Origin: a virus
Virus record (IMG/VR): IMGVR_UViG_3300027976_000261
Location: 1 to 20,624 of that record
DNA length: 20,624 bases
Direction: 5' to 3' (one strand)
Shown in pieces: positions 13,970 to 19,708 of the stretch. The notes under the pieces were generated by a model. That model searched no databases. It was not told the DNA's origin and saw nothing but the letters and a program-made list of their open reading frames with translations. The position numbers were made by a program, and so were the translations under genes. Each line of letters begins with the position of its first letter. Within the stretch, counting starts at the first letter, position 1.

Positions 13970-15533
13970 AGTTCGCATTATTATCGCTAAACGCACGGGA
14001 AACGTCGTATACATTATCTGCACCCAATACCGACGGCTTATCCGACGCTGTAGTTTCGGCGAAGAACGTGCCTGATCCCGATCCCAACATGGCCAGATAA
14101 CTATACAGGTCTGCAAAGACATAGTGGTCCACCCCCGTTGTAGACGCCCAGATATATCGCTCTATTCCCTTACTATTCACCACTTTCTCACGTCGAAGCG
14201 TCTCGTAATGCTTGATATATTCTCGAAACTGCGCGTCCGTCGACACGGCTATAAGGAATTTCGCTTCAAGCATATCAGTGAACATGCGGTCCAAAATACG
14301 ATCACGGTGTGAATACACAATGCCGTATTTATCATTCTCTCCCCACCATACGATTGTCTGTGGATTGTTCGCATTTTCTTGAAAATAACTCATCTTCATG
14401 AACGGGTATGTGGAGACGTAATGATTCGCGGCTGTATTATCAGGCATAGCATCGATTACCCCCGCAGTCGGCTTCCAGATGGAGATAATATCGTCCAAAT
14501 CCTTCCATTCCGTGAAACGCCCTATTTTAAGGATACCTTTCTCACTACGCACCGAGTAATGTTTCATGTTCCCCACGTCCACACCGAGAAAAACGTTACC
14601 CGTTCGTAGGTCTTTTGGTGTCCAAATGTCAAGGATAGTTGACTTCGAAATTGATAGGTCCCCAGGAGAATATGTCTTCCCAAGAATGAAGTTGTTAAAG
14701 TATGCAGGATCGCCCTCCGAATCTTTGATAATGTCATCAGCAGACACTTTTAAGAACATTAAGTGTGATATGTGGTATCCATGAATTTTTGAGCCTGTAT
14801 TCTGTGCTACCCACTTTCCACGGCGTCGGGTTTCATCACTTATGATTGCCCTACAGTTTCGACAGATAAATACTCGTTTCTCCTTATCAATGCTATCAGG
14901 CCACACCATGACGTGTTGGTCCTTACATTCCGAACACGTTATCTCCCACTCCCTTTGGTCGCTCTTTTGCCACGCGAGATCGAGCTCATCGCGCTCTGAT
15001 CCGGGATTGCTAAATAACCATCGGCCCTTGTAATCGCTTGCTTTAGTGCGAGATTTATAGGTCTCTATAGCAAGCTGGTCCGACCGGGACACTTCGTCAT
15101 GAACGAGCAAGTCAGCTGTGGTCGAAATAGCGGCTGTTTTTGATATAGTTCCCTTAAAGAAAATAAATCGTCCGTTTATCTCCTTTCTTTCTATAGAATC
15201 CGAGTCCATCCCCCTGAACTCATGTGAATTCGCTTGTATAAGTTTATTAAACTTTGAAGAGACAAATTCGTTAGTATCGGACTCTGTGGGGAATGTATAA
15301 ATAACATTCATGCCAAGATGCTTTACCGCAAACAGTGTCTTTAACGAAAACACAATAGACTTTCCCACCTGTGCACACGCTGCGACAACTATATCTGGAT
15401 GAAAGTCTGTCAAAATATCCAGTAAAAAGGCACGATCTTTATAGTCGAACAGCTCTCCCTTTTCACTCACAATGCCCCTCTCCAATATCCAATGAAGCAC
15501 CGAGAAATACTGCTTATTTGCTTGTTTTGTCAT
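13953..15533 (-). CDS. terL: Terminase large subunit, GpA-type (526 aa)
   Basis: This is the ATP-driven motor and nuclease that cuts and packages phage DNA. The ATPase part has a Walker A 'AQVGKS' (residues 54-59), the form seen in lambda-gpA-type terminases, and a Walker B 'LLVHDE' with Asp146-Glu147. Two Cys pairs (C200/C203, C224/C227) make the zinc-binding insertion typical of this family between ATPase and nuclease. Candidate nuclease acidic residues are Asp319 ('FLGVDVGN'), Asp361 ('GVIDAMPD') and Asp469/Asp475 ('GVDHYVFADLYSYL'). Length is a little below the usual 600-640 residues for GpA. The ATG overlaps the end of groEL by 20 nt, so the two are probably translated together. Confidence 0.92.
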   Translation of the reverse strand: MTKQANKQYFSVLHWILERGIVSEKGELFDYKDRAFLLDILTDFHPDIVVAACAQVGKSIVFSLKTLFAVKHLGMNVIYTFPTESDTNEFVSSKFNKLIQANSHEFRGMDSDSIERKEINGRFIFFKGTISKTAAISTTADLLVHDEVSRSDQLAIETYKSRTKASDYKGRWLFSNPGSERDELDLAWQKSDQREWEITCSECKDQHVMVWPDSIDKEKRVFICRNCRAIISDETRRRGKWVAQNTGSKIHGYHISHLMFLKVSADDIIKDSEGDPAYFNNFILGKTYSPGDLSISKSTILDIWTPKDLRTGNVFLGVDVGNMKHYSVRSEKGILKIGRFTEWKDLDDIISIWKPTAGVIDAMPDNTAANHYVSTYPFMKMSYFQENANNPQTIVWWGENDKYGIVYSHRDRILDRMFTDMLEAKFLIAVSTDAQFREYIKHYETLRREKVVNSKGIERYIWASTTGVDHYVFADLYSYLAMLGSGSGTFFAETTASDKPSVLGADNVYDVSRAFSDNNANYAPEN

Positions 15534-17037
15534 CTTCTTTTACGGTAACAATGGCCGTTTCCATACCGACAATTTGCATGGCGATCGCTGTCGCTGATTC
15601 GAGCGCGAGGCGAGTGACTTTGTAAGGATCAATGATACCGGCATCAAACATGTTGACCCTTTCTCTAGTCTTAAAATCAGTACCCCAACCAGAAGTATTG
15701 CCTACATTTAAGAGAACGTTAGCATTCTTCGCCATCTGTTCTAGTGGTGCGAATAAGGCCACTTTGAACATACTTTCTTCCACACGCGGGACGATATCTA
15801 CTAAAGCAACACCCCCGCCCGCTAGTATCCCCTCCTGCAAAGCGGCTTGTGTCGCATTGATACCGTTTTCGAACTTGTATTTCTTTGTATTGAACTCCGT
15901 GTCCGTGTATGCTCCCACACGAATGACGCCGATACCGCCCGTAAGTGAAGCGAGTCTGTCCTCAAGCATACCTTTCTGATACTCGCTCGTCGTTGCGGCA
16001 ATTTCCATCTGAATAGTAACAACCCTTTCCAATGTGTCGCCACGACCTCCGATAATAGTCGTAGTATCACGAGTAACAATCACCTTATCCGCTCGTCCGC
16101 ATAACGTTATATCCGCCTTTTCAAGCATCATTCCCATCTCTTCGCTGATTACTGTCGCCCCTGTTAGTGAGGCCATATCAAATAAGAATTCTCTAGACGG
16201 GCTTGCGGTATACGGATTACGTACGCACGCGATGTCTGCGATCTTATTTACTGCATTCTGTGCGAGTGATCCGAGCGCTACTCCCTCGACATCTGTCGCA
16301 ATGAATAATATGTCCTTCCCCGTGCCAATAGACTGCAAGAGCGGTAGTATCTGCTCGTTTGTAGATATCTTTCGGTCCACAAGCACTATGTATGCATCCT
16401 CAAGCACTGTCTGCTTGCGCTCATGGTCGTTGATAAAGAACGGCGATATAAGTCCTTTATCAAACCGAGCACCCTTTACCACCTCCTGTGAGTAGCCTAG
16501 CTCTGCACCACGCTCCACCGAGACTACACCATCAATACCGACCATTTTAATCACGTCCGCTATATGCTTCGCGACATCGGAATCGAGCGAGGATATTGCC
16601 GCTATCTTCTCAATATCGTCCTCCGACACATCGCGCTTGATCTTTGAAAGCTCTTTGAGCGTCTCCGCAAGCCCTATCTCGAGACGTTCACGCACTTGGC
16701 GAATCTTCGATGAGTCATTTTCAACCTCCTTTAATGCCTCCATTGCAAGACATCGTGTCAAGACTGTCGTCGTAGCAGTGCCGTCTCCACCCTCTACACT
16801 CGTTCTGATAGCGGCTTTGCGCAGCATCTGAAGGCCCATCTGTTCGTATGCGTCGCCAAACTCTAAACTCTTTAGAATAGTCACCCCGTCGTCCGCAATT
16901 ATAGGATCGAGGCCGGGAAACTCAATCATTGCCGTCATTCCTACTGGCCCGAGCGTTGGCGCAACCGCATCAGTTGCCTTCTGGATACCATCCATCACCT
17001 TTTGTCGCGCGCTCGGACCTTGCATTATTTCTTTCAT
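15514..17037 (-). CDS. groEL: Phage-encoded GroEL-type chaperonin with altered catalytic and inter-ring residues (507 aa)
   Basis: A group I chaperonin by end-to-end similarity to GroEL: 'TLGPVGM' at 28-34, 'DDGVTI' at 49-54, 'GDGTATTTVL' at 84-93 (Asp85 = E. coli Asp87), apical 'FDKGLISPFFIN', 'ATLTGG'-like 'ASLTGATVISEEMG', 'AGGGVAL' at 406-412, and 'DPYKVTRLAL' with Asp470 = Asp495. Oddities by hand alignment: Asn391 replaces the catalytic Asp398 ('FENGINATQAA' against 'VEDALHATRAA'); Glu433 replaces Arg452 ('APLEQM' against 'APLRQI'); the stretches around Glu434 and Glu461 are shortened or absent; Val263-Val264 in the substrate groove become Ala-Gln; there is no C-terminal GGM tail (it ends DDKTSK). 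The start overlaps the upstream 95-residue gene by 68 nt; AAAAGGA lies 13 nt before ATG. It shares an operon with groES and terminase. Confidence 0.95.
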   Translation of the reverse strand: MKEIMQGPSARQKVMDGIQKATDAVAPTLGPVGMTAMIEFPGLDPIIADDGVTILKSLEFGDAYEQMGLQMLRKAAIRTSVEGGDGTATTTVLTRCLAMEALKEVENDSSKIRQVRERLEIGLAETLKELSKIKRDVSEDDIEKIAAISSLDSDVAKHIADVIKMVGIDGVVSVERGAELGYSQEVVKGARFDKGLISPFFINDHERKQTVLEDAYIVLVDRKISTNEQILPLLQSIGTGKDILFIATDVEGVALGSLAQNAVNKIADIACVRNPYTASPSREFLFDMASLTGATVISEEMGMMLEKADITLCGRADKVIVTRDTTTIIGGRGDTLERVVTIQMEIAATTSEYQKGMLEDRLASLTGGIGVIRVGAYTDTEFNTKKYKFENGINATQAALQEGILAGGGVALVDIVPRVEESMFKVALFAPLEQMAKNANVLLNVGNTSGWGTDFKTRERVNMFDAGIIDPYKVTRLALESATAIAMQIVGMETAIVTVKEDDKTSK

Positions 17038-17257
17038 ATGTACTAAAGATTCCTTTTAACGTAGTAATATCCTTTGCTCGCATACTCACCTCCTCACTTA
17101 ATGGCATAAACACGATGTACTCACCCTTATGCAGAACGCCCCCTATCGTGACATCAGGCTTCTTGAAAGCAAATCCATCCGGTATTCCCTGGACCTGCGT
17201 CTCATCGTAACCCTTTCCATCTATAAACCTCTCCACACTGGCGCGCGTCGTTATCAT
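16970..17257 (-). CDS. Unknown 95-aa protein between groES and groEL
   Basis: The ATG at 17257 overlaps the groES stop as ATGA, and the frame runs 68 nt into groEL, so the three genes are interlocked. The protein begins MITTRASVERFIDGKGYDET and has a central 'IGGVLHKGEYIVFMPLSEEV' stretch and a charged C-terminus (NARSERATKGDGWYPEGN). The central part faintly recalls the 'RVGDIILFAKYSPDTQEV' strand region of the neighbouring GroES, which could mean a diverged GroES-like fold, but the similarity is too short to trust. No known family is recognised. Its position suggests an accessory factor of the phage chaperonin; this is inference from context only. Confidence 0.75.
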   Translation of the reverse strand: MITTRASVERFIDGKGYDETQVQGIPDGFAFKKPDVTIGGVLHKGEYIVFMPLSEEVSMRAKDITTLKGIFSTYERNNARSERATKGDGWYPEGN

Positions 17258-17511
17258 AGTACGGCAAGCACATCCTCAACGCGCACGATCTTCATCTTCG
17301 TGCCCTTATAATCAACCTCTTGTGTGTCCGGTGAGTATTTAGCGAATAAAATAATATCACCTACCCTGAACGGCATATCACCCTCCGGAAACGGGGACAC
17401 CTCCACTTTCCCCTTATACACAAAGCTATCCTGCACCTCGACCGTTGTGAATCCCTCCTTAACCAAATCTTCAATCTTCGACACCAACACCCTATTGCCA
17501 AGTAACCTCAT
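17254..17511 (-). CDS. groES: Phage-encoded GroES-type co-chaperonin (85 aa)
   Basis: The lid of the chaperonin cage. 'NRVLVSKIED' at 6-15 matches GroES 'DRVIVKRKEV', 'YKGKVEVS' matches 'TRGEVLAV', 'RVGDIILFAKY' at 49-59 matches 'KVGDIVIFNDG', and 'IVRVEDVLAVL' matches 'IMSESDILAIV'. At 85 residues it is about 12 shorter than E. coli GroES, mainly in the roof hairpin (reduced to about 'PFPEGDMP'). The mobile loop (residues 12-33) is present, but the Ile-Val-Leu tripeptide that docks on GroEL is replaced by Phe-Thr-Thr-Val or similar. The ATG is 3 nt after the previous stop, without a strong Shine-Dalgarno. It overlaps the next gene by ATGA. Confidence 0.9.
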   Translation of the reverse strand: MRLLGNRVLVSKIEDLVKEGFTTVEVQDSFVYKGKVEVSPFPEGDMPFRVGDIILFAKYSPDTQEVDYKGTKMKIVRVEDVLAVL

Positions 17512-17514
17512 ATG

Positions 17515-17958
17515 TTATGTATTCTTACGCCCATAAAGTAATTGAAACCCGCTCTCCCCTGGCTGGACCATATCTGCATAGTGCGAGCCCCGATCCTTAT
17601 GCACTGCGCGCGAACGATACCAGAAGGCATCCTTACTCTTGTCCGTTATCAGTCTCATGCACCAATGTCCTTGAAAGCATTTTGTCTTATAGAACGCGAT
17701 GTTCTGTCCGTTACGTGACCAATCGACTTCTTCCTGTTTCACCGCTACACCCTTAAAGTCTTTAGAACATTTCTCACACCAAAAGTCTGTCAACGTAACA
17801 TTCTTTGCGTCCTTTATAATCTCACCGCGCTCTGCTCCCACTCTTTCTCTGTCCTTGAAAACTGTCCGATCAGCCGCTCGCTTGTCTTGTGTCTCAATAA
17901 GTTGCCTAATATGTGGATGGTATTCGATGCCCGGGCGTGGCGTATGTTCGTATTTCAT
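17515..17958 (-). CDS. Putative zinc-binding protein of unknown function (147 aa)
   Basis: A basic, hydrophilic protein with a Cys/His cluster likely to bind zinc: C61-x2-C64 ('WCEKCSKDF') and C94-x3-H98-x-C100 ('TKCFQGHWCMRL'). The spacing of about 30 residues between the pairs is like a treble-clef or zinc-ribbon unit. Residues 1-55 are charged and helical ('RQLIETQDKRAADRTVFKDR'). The C-terminus has aromatic patches ('AFWYRSRAVHKD', 'GFQLLYGRKN'). The ATG overlaps the stop of the upstream gene (ATGA). Location inside the packaging operon suggests a nucleic-acid or assembly role, but no family is recognised. Confidence 0.75.
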   Translation of the reverse strand: MKYEHTPRPGIEYHPHIRQLIETQDKRAADRTVFKDRERVGAERGEIIKDAKNVTLTDFWCEKCSKDFKGVAVKQEEVDWSRNGQNIAFYKTKCFQGHWCMRLITDKSKDAFWYRSRAVHKDRGSHYADMVQPGESGFQLLYGRKNT

Positions 17959-18170
17959 ATCAAGTTTTTAATTCGCTCATACCACGGCGCCATACCCTCA
18001 TCGATACGCGTCTGCTCAATGAATTCTTCGTGCGTCCCCTCACCGAGAAAAACAGCGCTCTCATCCCCGGCGTCCGGTATCTGTTCAACATCGGACATTA
18101 CCTCAAGCGCTTTGAGCGCCTCCGGCTCCTTCCGGCTTAACTTCCACGCTTGTTTGAGCCTGTTCAACAT
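17955..18170 (-). CDS. Small acidic protein of unknown function (71 aa)
   Basis: Begins MLNRLKQAWKLSRKEPEALK, an amphipathic basic helix, then turns acidic ('DAGDESAVFLGEGTHEEFIE'), and ends 'EGMAPWYERIKNLI'. The 5' end overlaps the terminase small subunit gene by 68 nt. ATG 18098, just after the terminase stop, would give a 47-residue alternative that keeps the acidic part. The 'FLGEGT-x-EEF' segment looks like a conserved motif of small phage proteins, but I cannot name it. It is tied to the next gene by ATGA overlap. Confidence 0.65.
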   Translation of the reverse strand: MLNRLKQAWKLSRKEPEALKALEVMSDVEQIPDAGDESAVFLGEGTHEEFIEQTRIDEGMAPWYERIKNLI

Positions 18171-18633
18171 TTGCGAGTAACTTAACTTTTAATGTGTCTT
18201 CAAGAGCCTTAACGGCCTCTTGAGTATCCGATGAAAAGAGAATGTTGTATGTGTTTCCACCGACAGGTTTCATCTGATCCTCCGCTAAACCGTAAATTTT
18301 TGTTGCATGTGCTAGACCCCGGTCCACCGCTTGATACCCTTTCGTTTTTAAGAGTTGTTTCACTTTCTGTGCTAAAAATTGAGGACCCACTCCCTCCCTC
18401 TCCAGCGCTTCGCGTAGAGTTAGAGCCACTCTTGCCTCCTCGACCTTGACAGCTTCCGCGATATATGGCTTTAACAAGTTTTCTGATGCGACATTACTTG
18501 CAACAAAATTATTCTTCAAATTATAATTTCTCATCGCAGACTGTGTCCCATTTCCCGTCAAAACATAATCACGAACAAAGCCGAATTGTTTTTTAGTCAG
18601 CTTTATTGGAGCCACCGTCGGAATCTCCGACAT
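18103..18633 (-). CDS. terS: Terminase small subunit (176 aa)
   Basis: The small subunit recognises phage DNA and guides the large subunit. Residues 11-65 ('LTKKQFGFVRDYVLTGNGTQ', then 'SAMRNYNLKN ... ASENLLKPYIAEAVKVEEAR') follow the usual terminase_2-type pattern: 'LT-x-KQ-x-x-FV-x-x-Y', a 'G-N-x-T-Q-A' helix-turn-helix, and 'LL-x-x-P-x-I-x-x-A'. After it come a basic helix ('QFLAQKVKQLLKTKGYQ') and a flexible Ala/Gly/Glu C-terminus. It is the fourth-from-last large packaging gene upstream of terL rather than adjacent: five genes, including groES and groEL, separate the two subunits, which is unusual. The ATG at 18633 lies within the preceding 56-residue gene. Confidence 0.85.
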   Translation of the reverse strand: MSEIPTVAPIKLTKKQFGFVRDYVLTGNGTQSAMRNYNLKNNFVASNVASENLLKPYIAEAVKVEEARVALTLREALEREGVGPQFLAQKVKQLLKTKGYQAVDRGLAHATKIYGLAEDQMKPVGGNTYNILFSSDTQEAVKALEDTLKVKLLANVEQAQTSVEVKPEGAGGAQSA

Positions 18634-18763
18634 ATTTCATTAATTCTATCACACTGCGTACACCCATCTCGCAGTTATGCTTTTCTAATATCTTCTGCAA
18701 ATCCTTCGTAAGAGCCTTCGCCTCGTCCGGTGTAAGTTCCCTAGTAGCATGTTCGACAGGCAT
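18593..18763 (-). CDS. Small phage protein (56 aa), unknown function
   Basis: A short frame starting MPVEHATRELTPDEAKALTK and continuing 'DLQKILEKHNCEMGVRSVIE', then LMKYVGDSDGG. Two helices with a conserved-looking 'H-N-C-E-M-G-V' centre resemble small phage proteins that begin 'LT-x-EE-x-K' and contain 'LEKHN', seen next to terminase genes. The ATG is two bases after the stop of the upstream gene, which supplies AAAGAG as a ribosome site, and the end overlaps terS by 41 nt. It is easily missed because of its size. Function unknown. Confidence 0.7.
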   Translation of the reverse strand: MPVEHATRELTPDEAKALTKDLQKILEKHNCEMGVRSVIELMKYVGDSDGGSNKAD

Positions 18764-18764
18764 A

Positions 18765-19061
18765 CTACTCTTTTACACGCTCTAGCAGCTGTAATGCTTG
18801 ACCGAGAATAAGCGCATTACCATTGTACGCCTTCGTCCCATCGAACGAACGCTTGATCGTCGTCATATCCGCTGCGTCCACCTCCATCTCCTCTCCCTTA
18901 TACGCACGCTCTGCGAGCGAGTACAGTTTCATTTTGCCTCCCGTCTGATCCATCGCAAGCACTTCTGCAACAACATCTCCGAGGACCAAATGCTTCCCAT
19001 CAGCGTCCTTATACGGATCGCCCTTCAATGTATGAAGTTCCACCGAGCAGTCTATTTTCAT
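18765..19061 (-). CDS. First gene of leftward operon, unknown (98 aa)
   Basis: I use ATG 19061 (MKIDCSVELHTLKGDPYKDA). A TTG at 19121 would add a hydrophobic stretch, but that DNA is the promoter, so the shorter form is preferred. The protein has 'LVLGDVVAEVLAMDQTGGKM', 'KLYSLAERAYKGEEMEVDAA' and 'NALILGQALQLLERVKE'. A 'G-K-x-K-L-Y-x-L-A' plus 'V-D-A-A-D' pattern occurs in small uncharacterised phage proteins; I know of no function. The leader is AU-rich (TTTTTTATTTTTTAATC) and has no Shine-Dalgarno. Confidence 0.75.
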   Translation of the reverse strand: MKIDCSVELHTLKGDPYKDADGKHLVLGDVVAEVLAMDQTGGKMKLYSLAERAYKGEEMEVDAADMTTIKRSFDGTKAYNGNALILGQALQLLERVKE

Positions 19062-19092
19062 GATTAAAAAATAAAAAACTAATAATGAAGTA

Positions 19093-19121
19093 AATATACC
19101 ACATACGCCACAACTTGACAA
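19093..19121 (-). promoter_or_regulatory. Strong leftward promoter of the packaging/chaperonin operon
   Basis: On the minus strand TTGTCA (19121-19116), a 17-base spacer and TATATT (19098-19093) form a near-consensus sigma70-type promoter. The -10 is extended (TGG before TATATT). Transcription would start near 19086, about 25 nt before the ATG at 19061. Its -35 box overlaps, on the opposite strand, a perfect TTGACA belonging to the rightward side. Confidence 0.75.
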
Positions 19122-19183
19122 TGTTAACCTATTGTTTCATATACATAGGATATCTATTGACATCCTTTAATATCCATTATAGG
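19115..19183 (+). promoter_or_regulatory. Rightward promoter region with two TTGACA boxes and an inverted repeat
   Basis: There are two perfect -35 hexamers on the plus strand: TTGACA at 19115-19120 (with CATATA at 17 bases or TATACA at 19) and TTGACA at 19157-19162 (with TATAGG at 15 bases). Neither -10 is ideal. GGATAT (19148-19153) and ATATCC (19170-19175) form an inverted repeat around the second box, a possible operator. The first box overlaps the leftward -35, so only one polymerase could bind at a time. Confidence 0.5.
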
Positions 19184-19203
19184 TTGAAGAAATACACAAA
19201 TTC

Positions 19204-19389
19204 ATGAACAAAATTCTTATTACCTTAATAATTATTATCTTCGCGCTCCTCATCATTCGCGCTGATAGATATGATACCGCCCTCCGCTACATAGGCGCCT
19301 GCGTAGACATAGCCGCAGATAAAGATGGTATGCGTGGCACACCGAAAGAAAAATGGGACCTTTACGTAATGTATTGTCAACAGAAATAA
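19204..19389 (+). CDS. Small membrane-anchored protein (61 aa)
   Basis: Begins MNKILITLIIIIFALLIIRA: a single very hydrophobic segment (residues 4-18) followed by a charged soluble part ('DRYDTALRYIGACVDIAADK', then 'DGMRGTPKEKWDLYVMYCQQ' and K). The segment may be an uncleaved signal anchor with the C-terminal 40 residues outside the membrane; two cysteines (C33, C58) could pair there. Start ATG 19204 follows GAAGAA. It is the first gene of a rightward three-gene operon opposite to the late genes. Superinfection exclusion or a lysis role are possibilities with no direct support. Confidence 0.7.
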   Translation: MNKILITLIIIIFALLIIRADRYDTALRYIGACVDIAADKDGMRGTPKEKWDLYVMYCQQK

Positions 19390-19390
19390 T

Positions 19391-19534
19391 ATGCACCTTC
19401 ACTATTACGACCGGAACAAAGAAAAATTAGAGAAAGAAGCTAGATTTTGGGAACAGGTACATGAATCGGTATATTGGCTCTTATGGCTCAATGCATTCTT
19501 CACCTTCCTACACATAACCGGGATAGGAATATGA
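19391..19534 (+). CDS. Tiny membrane protein (47 aa)
   Basis: The ATG lies one base after the previous stop, and the TGA overlaps the next ATG (ATGA), so the frame is locked between its neighbours. The N-terminal half is charged (MHLHYYDRNKEKLEKEARFW). The second half is a Trp/Phe/Leu-rich membrane-type segment ('SVYWLLWLNAFFTFLHITGI' plus GI). No family is recognised. Its small size and pairing with another membrane peptide suggest a membrane-acting module. Confidence 0.6.
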   Translation: MHLHYYDRNKEKLEKEARFWEQVHESVYWLLWLNAFFTFLHITGIGI

Positions 19535-19683
19535 AACTACTCATAACTCTCTCAAACGAGCAGGGGGTGGCACTTAAAGAGCTTATGGCGCAAGACCTTT
19601 TGACCAACAAGAGCGCCTTTATAGCCTCACTCATAGGGGCAGAACGCAAACGCCGATCTCCTGACAAAAAGCCTACCGCATAA
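19531..19683 (+). CDS. Ribbon-helix-helix-like small protein, candidate regulator (50 aa)
   Basis: I use ATG 19531, preceded by GGATAGGAAT and overlapping the upstream stop; a TTG at 19474 would only add shadow residues. The fold pattern is beta strand ('MKLLITLSNEQ'), helix ('GVALKELMAQDLL'), turn and helix ('NKSAFIASLIGAERKRR'). This matches CopG/Arc-type DNA-binding proteins in length and in the 'KS-x-F-I' second-helix start. The basic tail (RSPDKKPTA) is also usual. It may regulate the divergent promoters upstream. Its stop codon forms the loop of a terminator. Confidence 0.65.
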   Translation: MKLLITLSNEQGVALKELMAQDLLTNKSAFIASLIGAERKRRSPDKKPTA

Positions 19684-19694
19684 TGCGGTAGGCT
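19670..19694. terminator. Bidirectional intrinsic terminator with a stop codon in its loop
   Basis: A perfect 11-bp stem (AGCCTACCGCA / TGCGGTAGGCT) around the three-base loop TAA, which is the stop codon of the rightward gene. For the leftward transcript the stem is followed by a T-run (19669-19666, then GTC); for the rightward one by TGTTTCTT. It separates convergent genes ending at 19683 (+) and 19709 (-). Confidence 0.85.
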
Positions 19695-19708
19695 GTTTCT
19701 TAGAGATC

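Noticed and set aside
18765-19121. Longer first gene with a membrane-like N-terminus starting at TTG 19121
   Set aside because: The extra 20 codons coincide with the near-consensus promoter (TTGTCA ... TATATT), so they should not be in the transcript.
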